A stretch of DNA of 64,000 nucleotides from Paraburkholderia sp. (GTDB taxonomy: Bacteria > Pseudomonadota > Gammaproteobacteria > Burkholderiales > Burkholderiaceae), in contig NZ_JAMXLH010000066.1 of the NCBI RefSeq assembly GCF_024281035.1, positions 62,001-126,000 on the forward strand, given 5' to 3'. The notes under the pieces were generated by a model. That model searched no databases. It was given only the letters and a program-made list of their open reading frames with translations, and was not told the origin of the DNA. The stretch's first letter is position 1. Each line of letters starts with the position of its first letter. Of this stretch, positions 26,387 to 35,432 are shown piece by piece. The translations under genes and the position numbers were made by a program.

Positions 26387-28294
26387 TCACCGGAACGTCT
26401 GCACTTCCTCGCGCAGGCGCTCGGCGAAGGCATCGACGGGCATGACACCCAGATCGACACCGCCACGGGCACGCACGGCTACCGTCTGTGCTTCACGCTC
26501 CTTGTCGCCGACGACAAGCAGGTACGGGACCTTCTCAAGCGTGTGCTCGCGTATTTTATAGCTAATTTTCTCGTTGCGCAAATCAGCCTGCACTCTAACC
26601 CCTTGTTTTTGCAACGATTGAGTCAGATTGGCGGCATAATCCGCCTGATTTCCCGCGATATTCATCACCACGACCTGAACTGGTGCGAGCCACGACGGCA
26701 TTGCACCAGCATGGTGCTCGATCAGAATGCCGAGGAAACGCTCCATGGAGCCGAGAATCGCCCGGTGCAGCATGATCGGGCGGCGGCGGCTGTTGTCCTC
26801 CGCCACGTACTCGGCGCCAAGGCGCTCCGGCAGCACCATATCGAGCTGCAGCGTGCCGCACTGCCACGACCGGCCAAGCGCGTCCTTGATGTGGTACTCG
26901 ACCTTCGGACCGTAGAACGCACCCTCGCCCGCCAGCTCTTCCCACTTCAGGCCGCAGGCCGTCAGTGCGTCGCGCAGACCCTGCTCGGCGCGGTCCCACG
27001 TTTCATCCGACCCCGCACGCGAATCCGGGCGCAGCGACAGTTTGATGTCGATATGATCGAACCCGAAATCCTTGTAGATGCTCATCGCGAGCGTGTTGAA
27101 GGCGATGGATTCGCTGATGATCTGATCTTCCGTACAGAAGATGTGCGCGTCGTCCTGGACGAAGCCGCGCACGCGCATCAAGCCGTGCAGCGCGCCCGAT
27201 GCCTCGTTGCGGTGGCACGAGCCGAATTCGGCATAGCGCAGCGGCAGATCGCGGTACGAGCGCAGGCCGTGATTGAACACCTGGACGTGGCCCGGGCAGT
27301 TCATCGGCTTGATTGCGTAGTCGCGCTTTTCCGATTCCGTCGTGAACATGTTTTCACGATAGTTCTGCCAGTGGCCCGACGCTTCCCACAGCGAGCGGTC
27401 CATGATCATCGGCGTCTTGATCTCGTCGTAGCCGGCCACGCGCAGGCGGCCGCGCATGTACTGCTCGACCTGCTGCCAGAGCGTCCAGCCGCGCGGGTGC
27501 CAGAACACCATGCCCGGCGACTCGTCCTGCATGTGGAACAGATCTAGCTGCTTGCCGAGCTTGCGATGATCACGCTTCTCGGCCTCTTCGAGCATGTGCA
27601 GGTAGGCGTCCTGATCTTCCTTCTTCGCCCAGGCCGTGCCGTAAATGCGCTGCAGCTGCTCGTTCTTCGAGTCGCCGCGCCAGTAGGCGCCCGCAACCTT
27701 CATGAGCTTGAAGACCTTCAGCTTGCCGGTGGACGGCACGTGCGGGCCGCGGCAAAGGTCCGTGAAACCGCCGTGCGAGTACAGCTTGATGTCTTCGGCG
27801 CCCGGAATCGAGTCGATGATCTCCGCCTTGTACTTCTCGCCGATGCTCAAGAAGTAATCGACCGCTTCGCCGCGCGAAACGACGCGGCGCGACACCGGCT
27901 CGTCCTTCTTCGCGATTTCCTGCATGCGCTTTTCGATCTTGTCGAGATCTTCGGGCGTAAAGGGACGGTTGTAGGCGAAGTCGTAGTAAAAGCCGCTGTC
28001 GATGACCGGTCCGATCGTGACCTGCGCTTCCGGGTACAGATCCTTGACCGCGTAGGCGAGCAAGTGCGCCGTCGAATGACGGATGATGTCGAGGCCGTCT
28101 GCGTCCTTGTCGGTGACGATGGCGAGCGATGCGTCGCGATCGATCAGCGCTGACGTATCGACCAGTTCGCCGTCGAGCTTGCCGCCGAGCGCCGCCTTGG
28201 CGAGACCCGGGCCAATCGAGGCCGCCACTTCGGCGACCGTCACGGGATGATCGTACTGTCGAACCGAACCGTCAGGCAGACGTATCGCAACCAT
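26387..28294 (-). CDS. thrS: threonyl-tRNA synthetase
   Basis: 635 residues from ATG 28294 (M-V-A-I-R-L-P-D-G-S); the frame upstream to 28420 is non-homologous. Domains: TGS (1-62), editing domain (about 65-225, with 'HSTAHLLAYAVK' and 'CRGPHVPSTG'), class II catalytic core (about 245-535, 'KPMNCPGHVQVF', 'FGSCHRNEASGALHGLMRVRGF' in parts, with zinc-binding Cys and His residues) and the C-terminal anticodon-binding domain (about 540-635). It charges tRNA-Thr and removes mis-attached Ser. It lies 50 bases upstream of infC in the conserved order, downstream of tRNA-Val. Confidence 0.98.
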   Translation of the reverse strand: MVAIRLPDGSVRQYDHPVTVAEVAASIGPGLAKAALGGKLDGELVDTSALIDRDASLAIVTDKDADGLDIIRHSTAHLLAYAVKDLYPEAQVTIGPVIDSGFYYDFAYNRPFTPEDLDKIEKRMQEIAKKDEPVSRRVVSRGEAVDYFLSIGEKYKAEIIDSIPGAEDIKLYSHGGFTDLCRGPHVPSTGKLKVFKLMKVAGAYWRGDSKNEQLQRIYGTAWAKKEDQDAYLHMLEEAEKRDHRKLGKQLDLFHMQDESPGMVFWHPRGWTLWQQVEQYMRGRLRVAGYDEIKTPMIMDRSLWEASGHWQNYRENMFTTESEKRDYAIKPMNCPGHVQVFNHGLRSYRDLPLRYAEFGSCHRNEASGALHGLMRVRGFVQDDAHIFCTEDQIISESIAFNTLAMSIYKDFGFDHIDIKLSLRPDSRAGSDETWDRAEQGLRDALTACGLKWEELAGEGAFYGPKVEYHIKDALGRSWQCGTLQLDMVLPERLGAEYVAEDNSRRRPIMLHRAILGSMERFLGILIEHHAGAMPSWLAPVQVVVMNIAGNQADYAANLTQSLQKQGVRVQADLRNEKISYKIREHTLEKVPYLLVVGDKEREAQTVAVRARGGVDLGVMPVDAFAERLREEVQTFR

Positions 28295-28381
28295 TGCATT
28301 CTCCAAAATGGGCCGGCCCGATCTGAGCCAGTCGCACGCCGTAAAAGAGGCCCGCAAAGACCCGCACACGATCTCGCGGCC

Positions 28382-28417
28382 AAAAAAAATGCGGCCCCGC
28401 TTTCGAGGGGCCGCATT
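28382..28417 (-). terminator. terminator or attenuator between tRNA-Val and thrS
   Basis: An 11-pair perfect stem (28388-28398 with 28407-28417) with an eight-base loop is followed on the minus strand by seven Ts. It lies about 90 bases before the thrS start and about 170 after tRNA-Val. It may end the tRNA-Val transcript or attenuate thrS expression. Sequence alone does not decide. Confidence 0.85.
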
Positions 28418-28590
28418 CACTTTTTCAATCCAGACAGCAGGGCGAAAGAGGTCCTCGACTAGCGTCGCTCCGAAGTAGTTTCGGTGAACGTTCGCGGTGT
28501 CATAACCGTATTCGCCTTGTGGCGCTGAGTGTTTCCACTACAGCTTTTACTGCACTTGAAGCCTCGGCGATGCCGCTGCTCCGATTTCGT

Positions 28591-28667
28591 TGGTAGGCTC
28601 GATTGGACTCGAACCAACGACCCCCACCATGTCAAGGTGGTGCTCTAACCAGCTGAGCTACGAGCCT
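28591..28667 (-). tRNA. tRNA-Val, anticodon GAC
   Basis: 77 nucleotides with encoded CCA. The acceptor stem AGGCTCG pairs with CGAGCCT; the anticodon loop TTGACAT lies in a CCACC/GGTGG stem; the T-loop is TTCGAGT. It decodes GUC/GUU valine codons. It lies between relA and thrS on the minus strand. Confidence 0.97.
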
Positions 28668-28773
28668 AAAGAAGTGAGATTATAAGAAGTGCCCGCAGAC
28701 TTGGCAAGCGGTTTTTGCGAAGCAGGAACAACGCTGCGTGAACGCGCCCCCGATCACCGCTTGTTACCGCTCG

Positions 28774-31005
28774 TCATCCCTTGCGCGCCGCTCTCACTAC
28801 GCCGCTCACCTCGCCGAGCAGCAAGCAGGCCCGCTGGATCTGCGCGGAGCTCGACACCTCGACGGTAAACATCATGTACGCCGCGTTGCGCCGCGACTGC
28901 GTTTTCACGCCGATCACGTTCATCTTTTCGCGTGCGAACACTTCCGAAATATCGCGCAGCAGGCCCTGGCGGTCGCTGGCCTCGATCGAGATATCCACCG
29001 GATAGACCGACTTGCCGCGTCCGCCCATCACGTCTGCGGACCATGTGGTCTGCAGCACGCGCTCGGGCGAGCGGTGCGCCATGCGCAGGAACGTCGGGCA
29101 ATCGCTGCGATGGATCGACATGCCCTTGCCGCGCGTGACGAACCCGCAGATGTCATCCGGCGGCGCCGGACGGCAGCAGCGCGCAAGCTGCGTGAGAAGC
29201 GCGTCGACGCCGACCACGAGTACGCCCGACGACGCTCCATGCGCCACGTTCGTCCCGCTCGCGCGCTTCGTGAGCTGCTCGGGCGTTTCCACTTGCGGTT
29301 CGGCCGCGGGTGCATCGTGCAGCGCCTGCTCGACACTGCGCAGACTGAACTCTTCCTTGCCGACCACGGCGAACAGTTCGTCGGGCGTCTTGAAGCCGAG
29401 CCGCACCGCAAGCTGATCGAGACTGACCGACGTGCGGCCCTCGCGCTGCAGGGTCTTTTCGACCATCGCCCGGCCGTTCGCGATGTTCTCCTGCGCATCG
29501 ATGGCGTTGAACCACGCCCGCACTTTTTGCCGTGCGCGCGAGCTCTGCAGATAGCCAAGCTGCAGATTGAGCCAGTCGCGCGACGGGCCGCCCTCCTTCA
29601 CCGTGACGACCTCGACGGTCTGCCCATTACGCAGCGCCGTGTTGAGCGGCACCATCGCGCCGTCCACGCGCGCGCCGCGGCAGCGATGGCCAAGCTCGCT
29701 GTGCAGGTGGTACGCGAAATCGAGGGGCGTCGCGCCGATCGGCAGCGCGATCACGCGCGCCTGCGGCGTCAATACGTAGATATGGTCGTCGTCGAGCGTG
29801 GTCTGGCGCAGTTGCTCCCAGGGCTGACGGCCGTCCGCGACATCGTCCTTCCATGCGAGCAGCTGGCGCAGCCACGCGATCTTCTCGTCATAGCTTCCGC
29901 TTGCGCTGAACTGCCCGCCGTAGCCGCGCGAACCGGCTTCCTTGTAGCGCCAGTGCGCGGCCACGCCGTACTCGGCGAACCGGTGCATCTCCTGCGTACG
30001 GATCTGCACTTCGAACGCGCGTCCGTCGTCGCCGATCACGACCGTATGCAGCGAGCGGTAACCGTTGGGCTTGGGGCGCGAAATGTAGTCGTCGAATTCC
30101 TTCGGCACCGGTTGCCAGAGGTTGTGCACGATGCCGAGCACCGTGTAGCAATCCTTGATATCCGGCACGATGACGCGGAAGGCGCGCACATCGTAAAGCT
30201 CCGAGAAATCGAGATCCTTGCCCCGCATCTTCTTCCAGATGCTGTAGATGTGCTTGGGCCGTCCGCTCACCTCGGCATGGATCTGCGCCGCCGCGATTTC
30301 GCGCTTTAGCCGCGCGATCGCTTCGGAGACATAGGACTCGCGCTCGACGCGTTTTTCATCGAGCAGCTTCGCGATGCGCTTGTAGGTGGCGGGCTCCTCG
30401 AAGCGAAACGCGAGGTCTTCGAGTTCCCACTTGAGTTGCCAGATGCCAAGCCGGTTTGCAAGCGGCGCGTAGATTTCGAGCGTCTCGCTCGACACTGCCG
30501 GCGCGGGCGTGATCTTTGCCGCTGCGTAGTAGCGCAGCGACTGCACCCGCGACGCGAGCCGGATCAGCACGACGCGAATATCCTGCGCGAACGCGAGCAG
30601 CATCTTGCGCAGCGATTCGACCTGCGCGCGGCGCTCGGACTGCGTGTCGTGCCCGGCGCCGGTCGCAGCGACCTGTGCCGCGCGCAAGCTCACGGTGCCA
30701 AGACGCAGCAGTTTGCGGACGTCGAAGACGAGCTTCGTCACTTCCGGTCCGAAGCGCGCTTCGAGCATCGTTTCGGGGTCGTCCAGATGCGGCGCGATGT
30801 TGAAGAGCGCCGCAGCAAGCACCGTTGGCGGGTCGAGGTTCAGCGCGCCTACGAGCGTTACCGTGCCCTGTGCATGCTCGATCAACAACTCGCCCGTCGA
30901 CAGGCGCGCGTCGCCCGCGTGTTCGCGCACGAACGCAAGCGCGTCGTCGATGGACGGCAGCACAGCCGCAACGGCATGCTCGGATGGAAGGCTATCGCTA
31001 CTCAT
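28774..31005 (-). CDS. relA: (p)ppGpp synthetase RelA
   Basis: 743 residues from ATG 31005 (M-S-S-D-S-L-P). Domains: degenerate HD domain (about 20-190), ppGpp synthetase (about 240-360), TGS (about 405-465), helical/zinc-finger-like region and C-terminal ACT (about 665-743). The HD domain has 'LAAALFNIAPHLDD' in place of the His-Asp hydrolase motif. The synthetase domain has 'EFDDY', the EXDD signature of monofunctional RelA, rather than the RXKD of SpoT. It senses uncharged tRNA on ribosomes and makes (p)ppGpp. The next gene on the strand upstream is a RidA-family gene 76 bases away. Confidence 0.96.
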   Translation of the reverse strand: MSSDSLPSEHAVAAVLPSIDDALAFVREHAGDARLSTGELLIEHAQGTVTLVGALNLDPPTVLAAALFNIAPHLDDPETMLEARFGPEVTKLVFDVRKLLRLGTVSLRAAQVAATGAGHDTQSERRAQVESLRKMLLAFAQDIRVVLIRLASRVQSLRYYAAAKITPAPAVSSETLEIYAPLANRLGIWQLKWELEDLAFRFEEPATYKRIAKLLDEKRVERESYVSEAIARLKREIAAAQIHAEVSGRPKHIYSIWKKMRGKDLDFSELYDVRAFRVIVPDIKDCYTVLGIVHNLWQPVPKEFDDYISRPKPNGYRSLHTVVIGDDGRAFEVQIRTQEMHRFAEYGVAAHWRYKEAGSRGYGGQFSASGSYDEKIAWLRQLLAWKDDVADGRQPWEQLRQTTLDDDHIYVLTPQARVIALPIGATPLDFAYHLHSELGHRCRGARVDGAMVPLNTALRNGQTVEVVTVKEGGPSRDWLNLQLGYLQSSRARQKVRAWFNAIDAQENIANGRAMVEKTLQREGRTSVSLDQLAVRLGFKTPDELFAVVGKEEFSLRSVEQALHDAPAAEPQVETPEQLTKRASGTNVAHGASSGVLVVGVDALLTQLARCCRPAPPDDICGFVTRGKGMSIHRSDCPTFLRMAHRSPERVLQTTWSADVMGGRGKSVYPVDISIEASDRQGLLRDISEVFAREKMNVIGVKTQSRRNAAYMMFTVEVSSSAQIQRACLLLGEVSGVVRAARKG

Positions 31006-31080
31006 GAGACGGTGCCCGCCGGCACGCCGGACGGGATGCAACAGGAAAGAGCCAACAACTGTAGAGGATGGCGCGGATGC

Positions 31081-31434
31081 TCAACTGCGCTGCGCCGCCA
31101 CCACGACGATTTCGACGAGACATTCCGGATTCGCGAGCTTCGCCTCGACGGTCGCGCGCGGCGGCGTTGCGCCCTGCTCGACCCACGTATCCCACACGGC
31201 ATTCATGCCGGGAAAATCCTTCATGTCTGCGATATAGATCTGCACGGAAAGCAGCAGCGATTTATCGCTGTTCGCTTCGGCAAGCAGGCGGTCGATATGG
31301 CCGAGGACTTCCCGCGTCTGACCGGTGATGTCCTGCTTCGAGTCTTCCGCGATCTGGCCGGCGAGATAGACCGTGCCGTTGTGAACGGCCATTTCCGAAA
31401 GACGCGGACCGACGTGGTGACGAATGACTGCCAT
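31081..31434 (-). CDS. RidA/YjgF-family protein
   Basis: 117 residues with the RidA fold: 'AVHNGTVYLAGQIAED' (16-31), 'VLGHIDRLLAEANSD' and the substrate-binding Arg in 'PPRATVEAKLANP' near residue 93. Members deaminate reactive enamine/imine intermediates or act in related catabolism, usually as trimers. It lies close upstream of relA on the same strand, so the two may be co-transcribed. Confidence 0.9.
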   Translation of the reverse strand: MAVIRHHVGPRLSEMAVHNGTVYLAGQIAEDSKQDITGQTREVLGHIDRLLAEANSDKSLLLSVQIYIADMKDFPGMNAVWDTWVEQGATPPRATVEAKLANPECLVEIVVVAAQRS

Positions 31435-31493
31435 AAATAATCCTGTAGAGGTTGACTGCAGGTGACTCTGAGGCCGTTTCGGCCAATTTCACA

Positions 31494-32387
31494 TTATGAC
31501 GCTTCGGCGTGAGACGCGCAGAGGAAGCGCTGTGCCACTGCGATCTGCCCGGCATCCAAAAATGCCGGTGCATGGCCCACGCCCGGAATTTCGACGCTCG
31601 ACACGTCATGTCCGGCCGCGACCATTTTCGCCACCGTCTCACGCGACAGCAGATCCGAATGCTCGCCACGCACAACGAGCACCGGCCCCTTGAACGCCGA
31701 CAGCGAACGCCACATGAACTGCTCGCCCTGTGCGCTCAGTTCGGGCGTAATGCTCTTGAACGGCTCGCCGATGCGCGGGTCGTAGCGCATGCGCCACTCG
31801 CCATCCACTTCATGCAACAGCGGCGTGTTGATCTCGCGCCAGTCGTCAGCAGTGAGCGGCCCGAACGACGCAGCAAGCTGCGCCGCGCGATCGATGCCTG
31901 CCTGCAGCGAAGGAAATCGCTCATCGCGGCCGACGTAGTCGCCGATGCGCTCAAGCGCCGCAGGCTCGATATGCGGCCCCACGTCGTTCAGCACCATGCG
32001 GCCAATCGGCGCGTCGGGCAAGCCCGCGAGAGCCATGCCGATCAAGCCGCCCATCGACGTGCCGAACCAGTCCACGCTCTCGACGCCCGTGCGCGCGATC
32101 AGCGTGACCATGTCGGCCACGTACTGCGCGACACCGTAGCCGCGCGGATCGACGAGCCACGACGACAACCCGCGCCCCACCACATCGGGGCACACGACGC
32201 GGTACGTATCCGACAACGCGACGGCGAGCCGGTCGAAGTCACGGCTCGACCGCGTGAGTCCGTGCACGCATACGAGCACGCGCGGATTGGCTGCGTCACC
32301 CCACTCCGTGTACGCGATGCGATGCAGGCCCGAGGGGCTCAGACACTGAACATGGTGTTGTCGCGGCAAAGCGGACGCCTGGCTCAT
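31494..32387 (-). CDS. alpha/beta hydrolase
   Basis: 297 residues from ATG 32387 (M-S-Q-A-S-A-L-P-R-Q). It has the oxyanion region 'VCVHGLTRSSRDFD', the nucleophile elbow G-T-S-M-G-G near residue 116, an acid-site region near 'VVRGEHSDLLS' and the catalytic His in 'GVGHAPAF'. Such enzymes cleave esters, lactones or C-C bonds; the substrate is not evident. It precedes the RidA gene by 59 bases on the same strand, so a RidA-hydrolase unit is possible. Confidence 0.88.
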   Translation of the reverse strand: MSQASALPRQHHVQCLSPSGLHRIAYTEWGDAANPRVLVCVHGLTRSSRDFDRLAVALSDTYRVVCPDVVGRGLSSWLVDPRGYGVAQYVADMVTLIARTGVESVDWFGTSMGGLIGMALAGLPDAPIGRMVLNDVGPHIEPAALERIGDYVGRDERFPSLQAGIDRAAQLAASFGPLTADDWREINTPLLHEVDGEWRMRYDPRIGEPFKSITPELSAQGEQFMWRSLSAFKGPVLVVRGEHSDLLSRETVAKMVAAGHDVSSVEIPGVGHAPAFLDAGQIAVAQRFLCASHAEAS

Positions 32388-32683
32388 CAATGACTCCTCG
32401 TTGAAGGCTGTGGGCCGATTGTAAACGGCTTTGCGCCGCACGAGAGCCACACGCCGGGTGCCGGCAGGGTCTTGCCGGAGCCTGCTGGTTCGCCCGGTTG
32501 CCCCGCGCAGCAAGGCGGCGCACGTATGCGACCTGGCCAACCGGCCTATGCCGTTCGGCCGACGTTTCACGCGCTCGCCGAGGCGCGAGAATGGACACGT
32601 CCAAAAACGAAACGGGCGAGACCGAAGTCCCGCCCGCCCCGATCATGTTCGAGCCGTCCGCGTCTCTACAGCCGCTACAGCTT
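32388..32683. other. intergenic region with scoAB terminator
   Basis: About 300 bases between scoB and the hydrolase gene. Besides the terminator listed separately nothing coding was recognised; the open plus-strand frames are antisense shadows of neighbouring genes. The hydrolase promoter should lie here. Confidence 0.4.
32603..32636 (-). terminator. intrinsic terminator of the scoAB operon
   Basis: On the minus strand CGGGCG pairs with CGCCCG, extended by a G-T wobble and a three-pair GAC/GTC stem capped by a TTCG tetraloop (32613-32636), then TTTCGTTTTT. Its stability and position after scoB make it a clear rho-independent terminator. Confidence 0.88.
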
Positions 32684-33325
32684 TCAGTGCATGGCGCTCA
32701 CGTCGAGCGGCGCGCCCGTCTTCGCCTTGATTTCCTCGGCGGTCACGCCCGGCGCCAGCTCGGTCACCACGAGGCCCGCGTCGGTCACCTCGATCACGCC
32801 CAGATCGGTGATGATGACGTTCACGACGCCCACACCCGTAAGCGGCAGCGTGCAGGCTTCGAGAATCTTGTGCTGGTCGCCCTTCGCGACGTGCTCCATG
32901 AGCACGACCACGCGCTTGACACCCGCAACCAGGTCCATCGCGCCGCCCATGCCCTTGATCATCTTGCCCGGGATCATCCAGTTCGCGAGGTCGCCCTTTG
33001 CGCTCACCTGCATCGCCCCGAGGATCGCGAGATTGATGTGCCCGCCGCGAATCATCGCAAACGAGTCAGCCGACGAGAAGATCGACGAGCCCGGCAGCGT
33101 CGTCACGGTCTGCTTGCCGGCGTTGATCATGTCCGCGTCGACCTCTTCGTCGGTCGGGAACGGGCCAATGCCGAGCAGGCCGTTTTCCGACTGCAGCCAG
33201 ACTTCCATGCCTTCGGGCACGTGATTCGCCACGAGCGTCGGCAAGCCGATGCCGAGGTTCACGTAGAAGCCGTCCTGCAGTTCCTGCGCCGCGCGTGCGG
33301 CCATTTCCTCACGATTCCATGCCAT
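32684..33325 (-). CDS. scoB: 3-oxoacid CoA-transferase subunit B
   Basis: 213 residues, typical of the beta subunit. It contains 'NLGIGLPTLVANHVPEG' and then the Ser-Glu-Asn-Gly segment 'LQSENGLLGIGPFP', whose Glu (near residue 51) is the CoA-forming nucleophile. The C-terminal part has 'VIEVTDAGLVVTELAPG'. With subunit A it moves CoA from succinyl-CoA to acetoacetate or another 3-oxoacid. It starts 12 bases after scoA ends, a tight operon. Confidence 0.95.
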   Translation of the reverse strand: MAWNREEMAARAAQELQDGFYVNLGIGLPTLVANHVPEGMEVWLQSENGLLGIGPFPTDEEVDADMINAGKQTVTTLPGSSIFSSADSFAMIRGGHINLAILGAMQVSAKGDLANWMIPGKMIKGMGGAMDLVAGVKRVVVLMEHVAKGDQHKILEACTLPLTGVGVVNVIITDLGVIEVTDAGLVVTELAPGVTAEEIKAKTGAPLDVSAMH

Positions 33326-33337
33326 GATCGGTCTCCC

Positions 33338-34045
33338 TTAGGCGCGTGCCGCAGCGCGCACGGTGCGTTGTTCGATACGCTTTTCCGGGTGCGCATTGAG
33401 CACGATGCGCTGTACGAAGATGCCCGGCGTATGGATCGCATCCGGATCGAGTTCGCCGTTCTCGACGATCTCCTCGACCTCCACGACCGTGATCTTGCCC
33501 GCCATCGCGCACATCGGATTGAAGTTGCGCGCCGTACGGCGGTAAACGAGGTTGCCCGACTTGTCCGCCTTCCACGCCTTCACGAGCGCCACGTCGGCCG
33601 TCAGCGAGTGCTCGAGCACGTAGTGCCGGTCGCCGAACTGGCGCGTTTCCTTGCCCTCGGCAATCAGCGTGCCATAGCCCGTGTTCGTAAAGAACGCCGG
33701 AATGCCCGCGCCACCTGCGCGCAGCTTCTCGGCCAGCGTGCCCTGCGGCGTGAACTCAAGCTCGAGCTCGCCCGCGAGATACTGGCGCTCGAATTCCTTG
33801 TTCTCGCCCACGTACGACGAGATCATTTTCTTGATCTGGCGCGTCTCCAGCAGCAGGCCGAGACCGAAGCCGTCCACGCCCGCATTGTTGCTGATGCAGG
33901 TAATGCCCTTTACGCCTGTGTCGCGCAGCGCGCCGATCAGCGCCTCGGGAATGCCGCACAACCCGAAACCGCCGACTGCGAATGTCTGGCCGTCCTTGAC
34001 GATGCCTTCGAGCGCGGCAGCCGCGCCTGGGTAGACCTTGTTCAT
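33338..34045 (-). CDS. scoA: 3-oxoacid CoA-transferase subunit A
   Basis: 235 residues beginning M-N-K-V-Y-P-G-A-A-A-A-L. It has the CoA-transferase A signature 'VGGFGLCGIPEALIGAL' (in part) near residues 24-40 and 'ISNNAGVDGFGLGLLL' near 52. It forms a heterodimer or heterotetramer with subunit B and is used in ketone-body or branched 3-oxoacid breakdown. A PAS-LuxR regulator gene starts 235 bases away in the opposite direction, suggesting regulation of this operon. Confidence 0.95.
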   Translation of the reverse strand: MNKVYPGAAAALEGIVKDGQTFAVGGFGLCGIPEALIGALRDTGVKGITCISNNAGVDGFGLGLLLETRQIKKMISSYVGENKEFERQYLAGELELEFTPQGTLAEKLRAGGAGIPAFFTNTGYGTLIAEGKETRQFGDRHYVLEHSLTADVALVKAWKADKSGNLVYRRTARNFNPMCAMAGKITVVEVEEIVENGELDPDAIHTPGIFVQRIVLNAHPEKRIEQRTVRAAARA

Positions 34046-34280
34046 CAGTGTGTCCTTTCCTCGAATGGAAATCCGGATACGGGTTTGTTCCGGCCTTGCG
34101 CGGGGACGTCGAGCCCGTCCCGGGAAGGCTTCATTCTAGCCATGCACGCGTGGCGGTGCAGTCGGGCATACCGTCCCGGCCGTTCGGCCAATCGGCCTTC
34201 CGATGGGTGCAAAGCGTACGCTGGCGGCATGTTGCGGCACAATACGCAAAACTACATAAAGCAATACCCGCATCTCCGCC

Positions 34281-34844
34281 ATGCACGACACGCCTGCCCG
34301 CTCCGCGCTCGACTATCAGACCGCCTTTCACCTGGCGCCGATCGGCCTCGTGCTATCGCGCGAACGCATCATCGAAGACTGCAACGACCAGGTCGCCGCC
34401 ATTTTCCGCTGCACGCGCGAGGCGCTGATCGGCCAGTCGTTTCAGGTGCTGTACCCATCGGAGGACGAATTCGAGCGCATCGGCACGCGCATTCCACCGA
34501 TCATGAGCGCGCTCGGAAGCTACGCCGACGATCGCATTATGAAACGTGCCGGCGGCGAGCTCTTCTGGTGTCACGTGACCGGCCGCTCGCTCGATCGCGC
34601 GGCGCCTCATGCAGCGGGTGTCTGGACTTTCGAGGATCTGAGCGCGACGCGGCGCGTCGCCGTCGAACTGACGCCGCGCGAGCGCGAAATCGCCGCGCAA
34701 CTGGTCACCGGCAAGACCAGCAAGCAGATCGGCCGGATTCTCGACATCAGCTCGCGCACCGTGGACGTCTACCGCGCGCGGCTAATGCGCAAGTACGACA
34801 CCGGCAACGCGACCGAACTGCTGCAGCGGCTGCTCGGGCAATAA
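34281..34844 (+). CDS. PAS-domain LuxR-type transcriptional regulator
   Basis: 187 residues. A PAS domain covers about residues 12-120 ('LAPIGLVLSRERIIEDCNDQVAAIF' in part, 'ADDRIMKRAGGELFWCHVTGR'), followed by a LuxR helix-turn-helix: 'LTPREREIAAQLVTGKTSKQIG' (in parts) and 'SSRTVDVYRARLMRKYD'. No receiver or transmembrane segment is seen, so it is a one-component sensor-regulator in the cytosol. It is divergent from scoAB, the most likely target. The PAS ligand is unknown. Confidence 0.9.
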   Translation: MHDTPARSALDYQTAFHLAPIGLVLSRERIIEDCNDQVAAIFRCTREALIGQSFQVLYPSEDEFERIGTRIPPIMSALGSYADDRIMKRAGGELFWCHVTGRSLDRAAPHAAGVWTFEDLSATRRVAVELTPREREIAAQLVTGKTSKQIGRILDISSRTVDVYRARLMRKYDTGNATELLQRLLGQ

Positions 34845-34862
34845 CGGCGGCGGGTGCGGCCT

Positions 34863-34921
34863 GCAACGGCAACCGCATCGGCAACGGCAACCGCGACCGC
34901 ATTGGCATCGGCAACGGCAAG
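34863..34921. repeat. imperfect tandem repeat of a GGCAACGGCAACCGCATC-type unit
   Basis: Roughly three copies of GCAACGGCAACCGCATCG, each diverged by a few bases, lie between two convergent genes. The short six-base GGCAAC/GGCATC subunits suggest slippage. No function is visible. Confidence 0.7.
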
Positions 34922-34936
34922 CGCGCCGTGGCGCAC

Positions 34937-35377
34937 TCAGCCGGGCCGGCTCGCCTTGACGAGCGGAGCGTGCTCGATCGTCACGCGCAGCGTGTCGGGA
35001 ATCGGCACGGACTTGCCCGCCGCGTAGTCGATCCACACGCAACGGGCGTTACCGCGCGCGTAGACCGTTTCAGGGTCGTCGGCGCGGCGCAGTTCGAACC
35101 CGGTGTCGAAGCTGCTGCGGCCCGGCTGGCCAACGGTCATCGTGCACAAAACATCGCCCGGATAGTGCAGTTGGCGCAGAAACTCCATCGAGGCGTTGAC
35201 GATCACCGGCCCTTGTCCTTCCGCATTGCTGCCCGCCACGCCCAACTGCTCGAACCAGGAAATCCGCACCTGCTCCATGTAGCGGAAATAGACCGTGTTG
35301 TTCACGTGGCCGAAGGCATCCATGTCGCCCCAGCGGATCGGCATGGTCATTTCAAAAACGGGGTGGTAATCAGTCAT
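34937..35377 (-). CDS. acyl-CoA thioesterase, 4HBT hotdog family
   Basis: 146 residues. It has the signature 'IRWGDMDAFGHVNNTVYFRYMEQVR' (in parts WGDMDAFGHVNN, YFRYMEQVR) with the catalytic Asp. It hydrolyses acyl-CoA thioesters in the cytosol. It follows the SDR gene by 55 bases on the same strand and is close to the ETF:quinone oxidoreductase gene, hinting at fatty-acid metabolism. Confidence 0.92.
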   Translation of the reverse strand: MTDYHPVFEMTMPIRWGDMDAFGHVNNTVYFRYMEQVRISWFEQLGVAGSNAEGQGPVIVNASMEFLRQLHYPGDVLCTMTVGQPGRSSFDTGFELRRADDPETVYARGNARCVWIDYAAGKSVPIPDTLRVTIEHAPLVKASRPG

Positions 35378-35432
35378 TGCACTTCTTTTTGCGTTGATAC
35401 GAGGCGCCTGAGCGGCGGCCCTGGCCCGCCGT

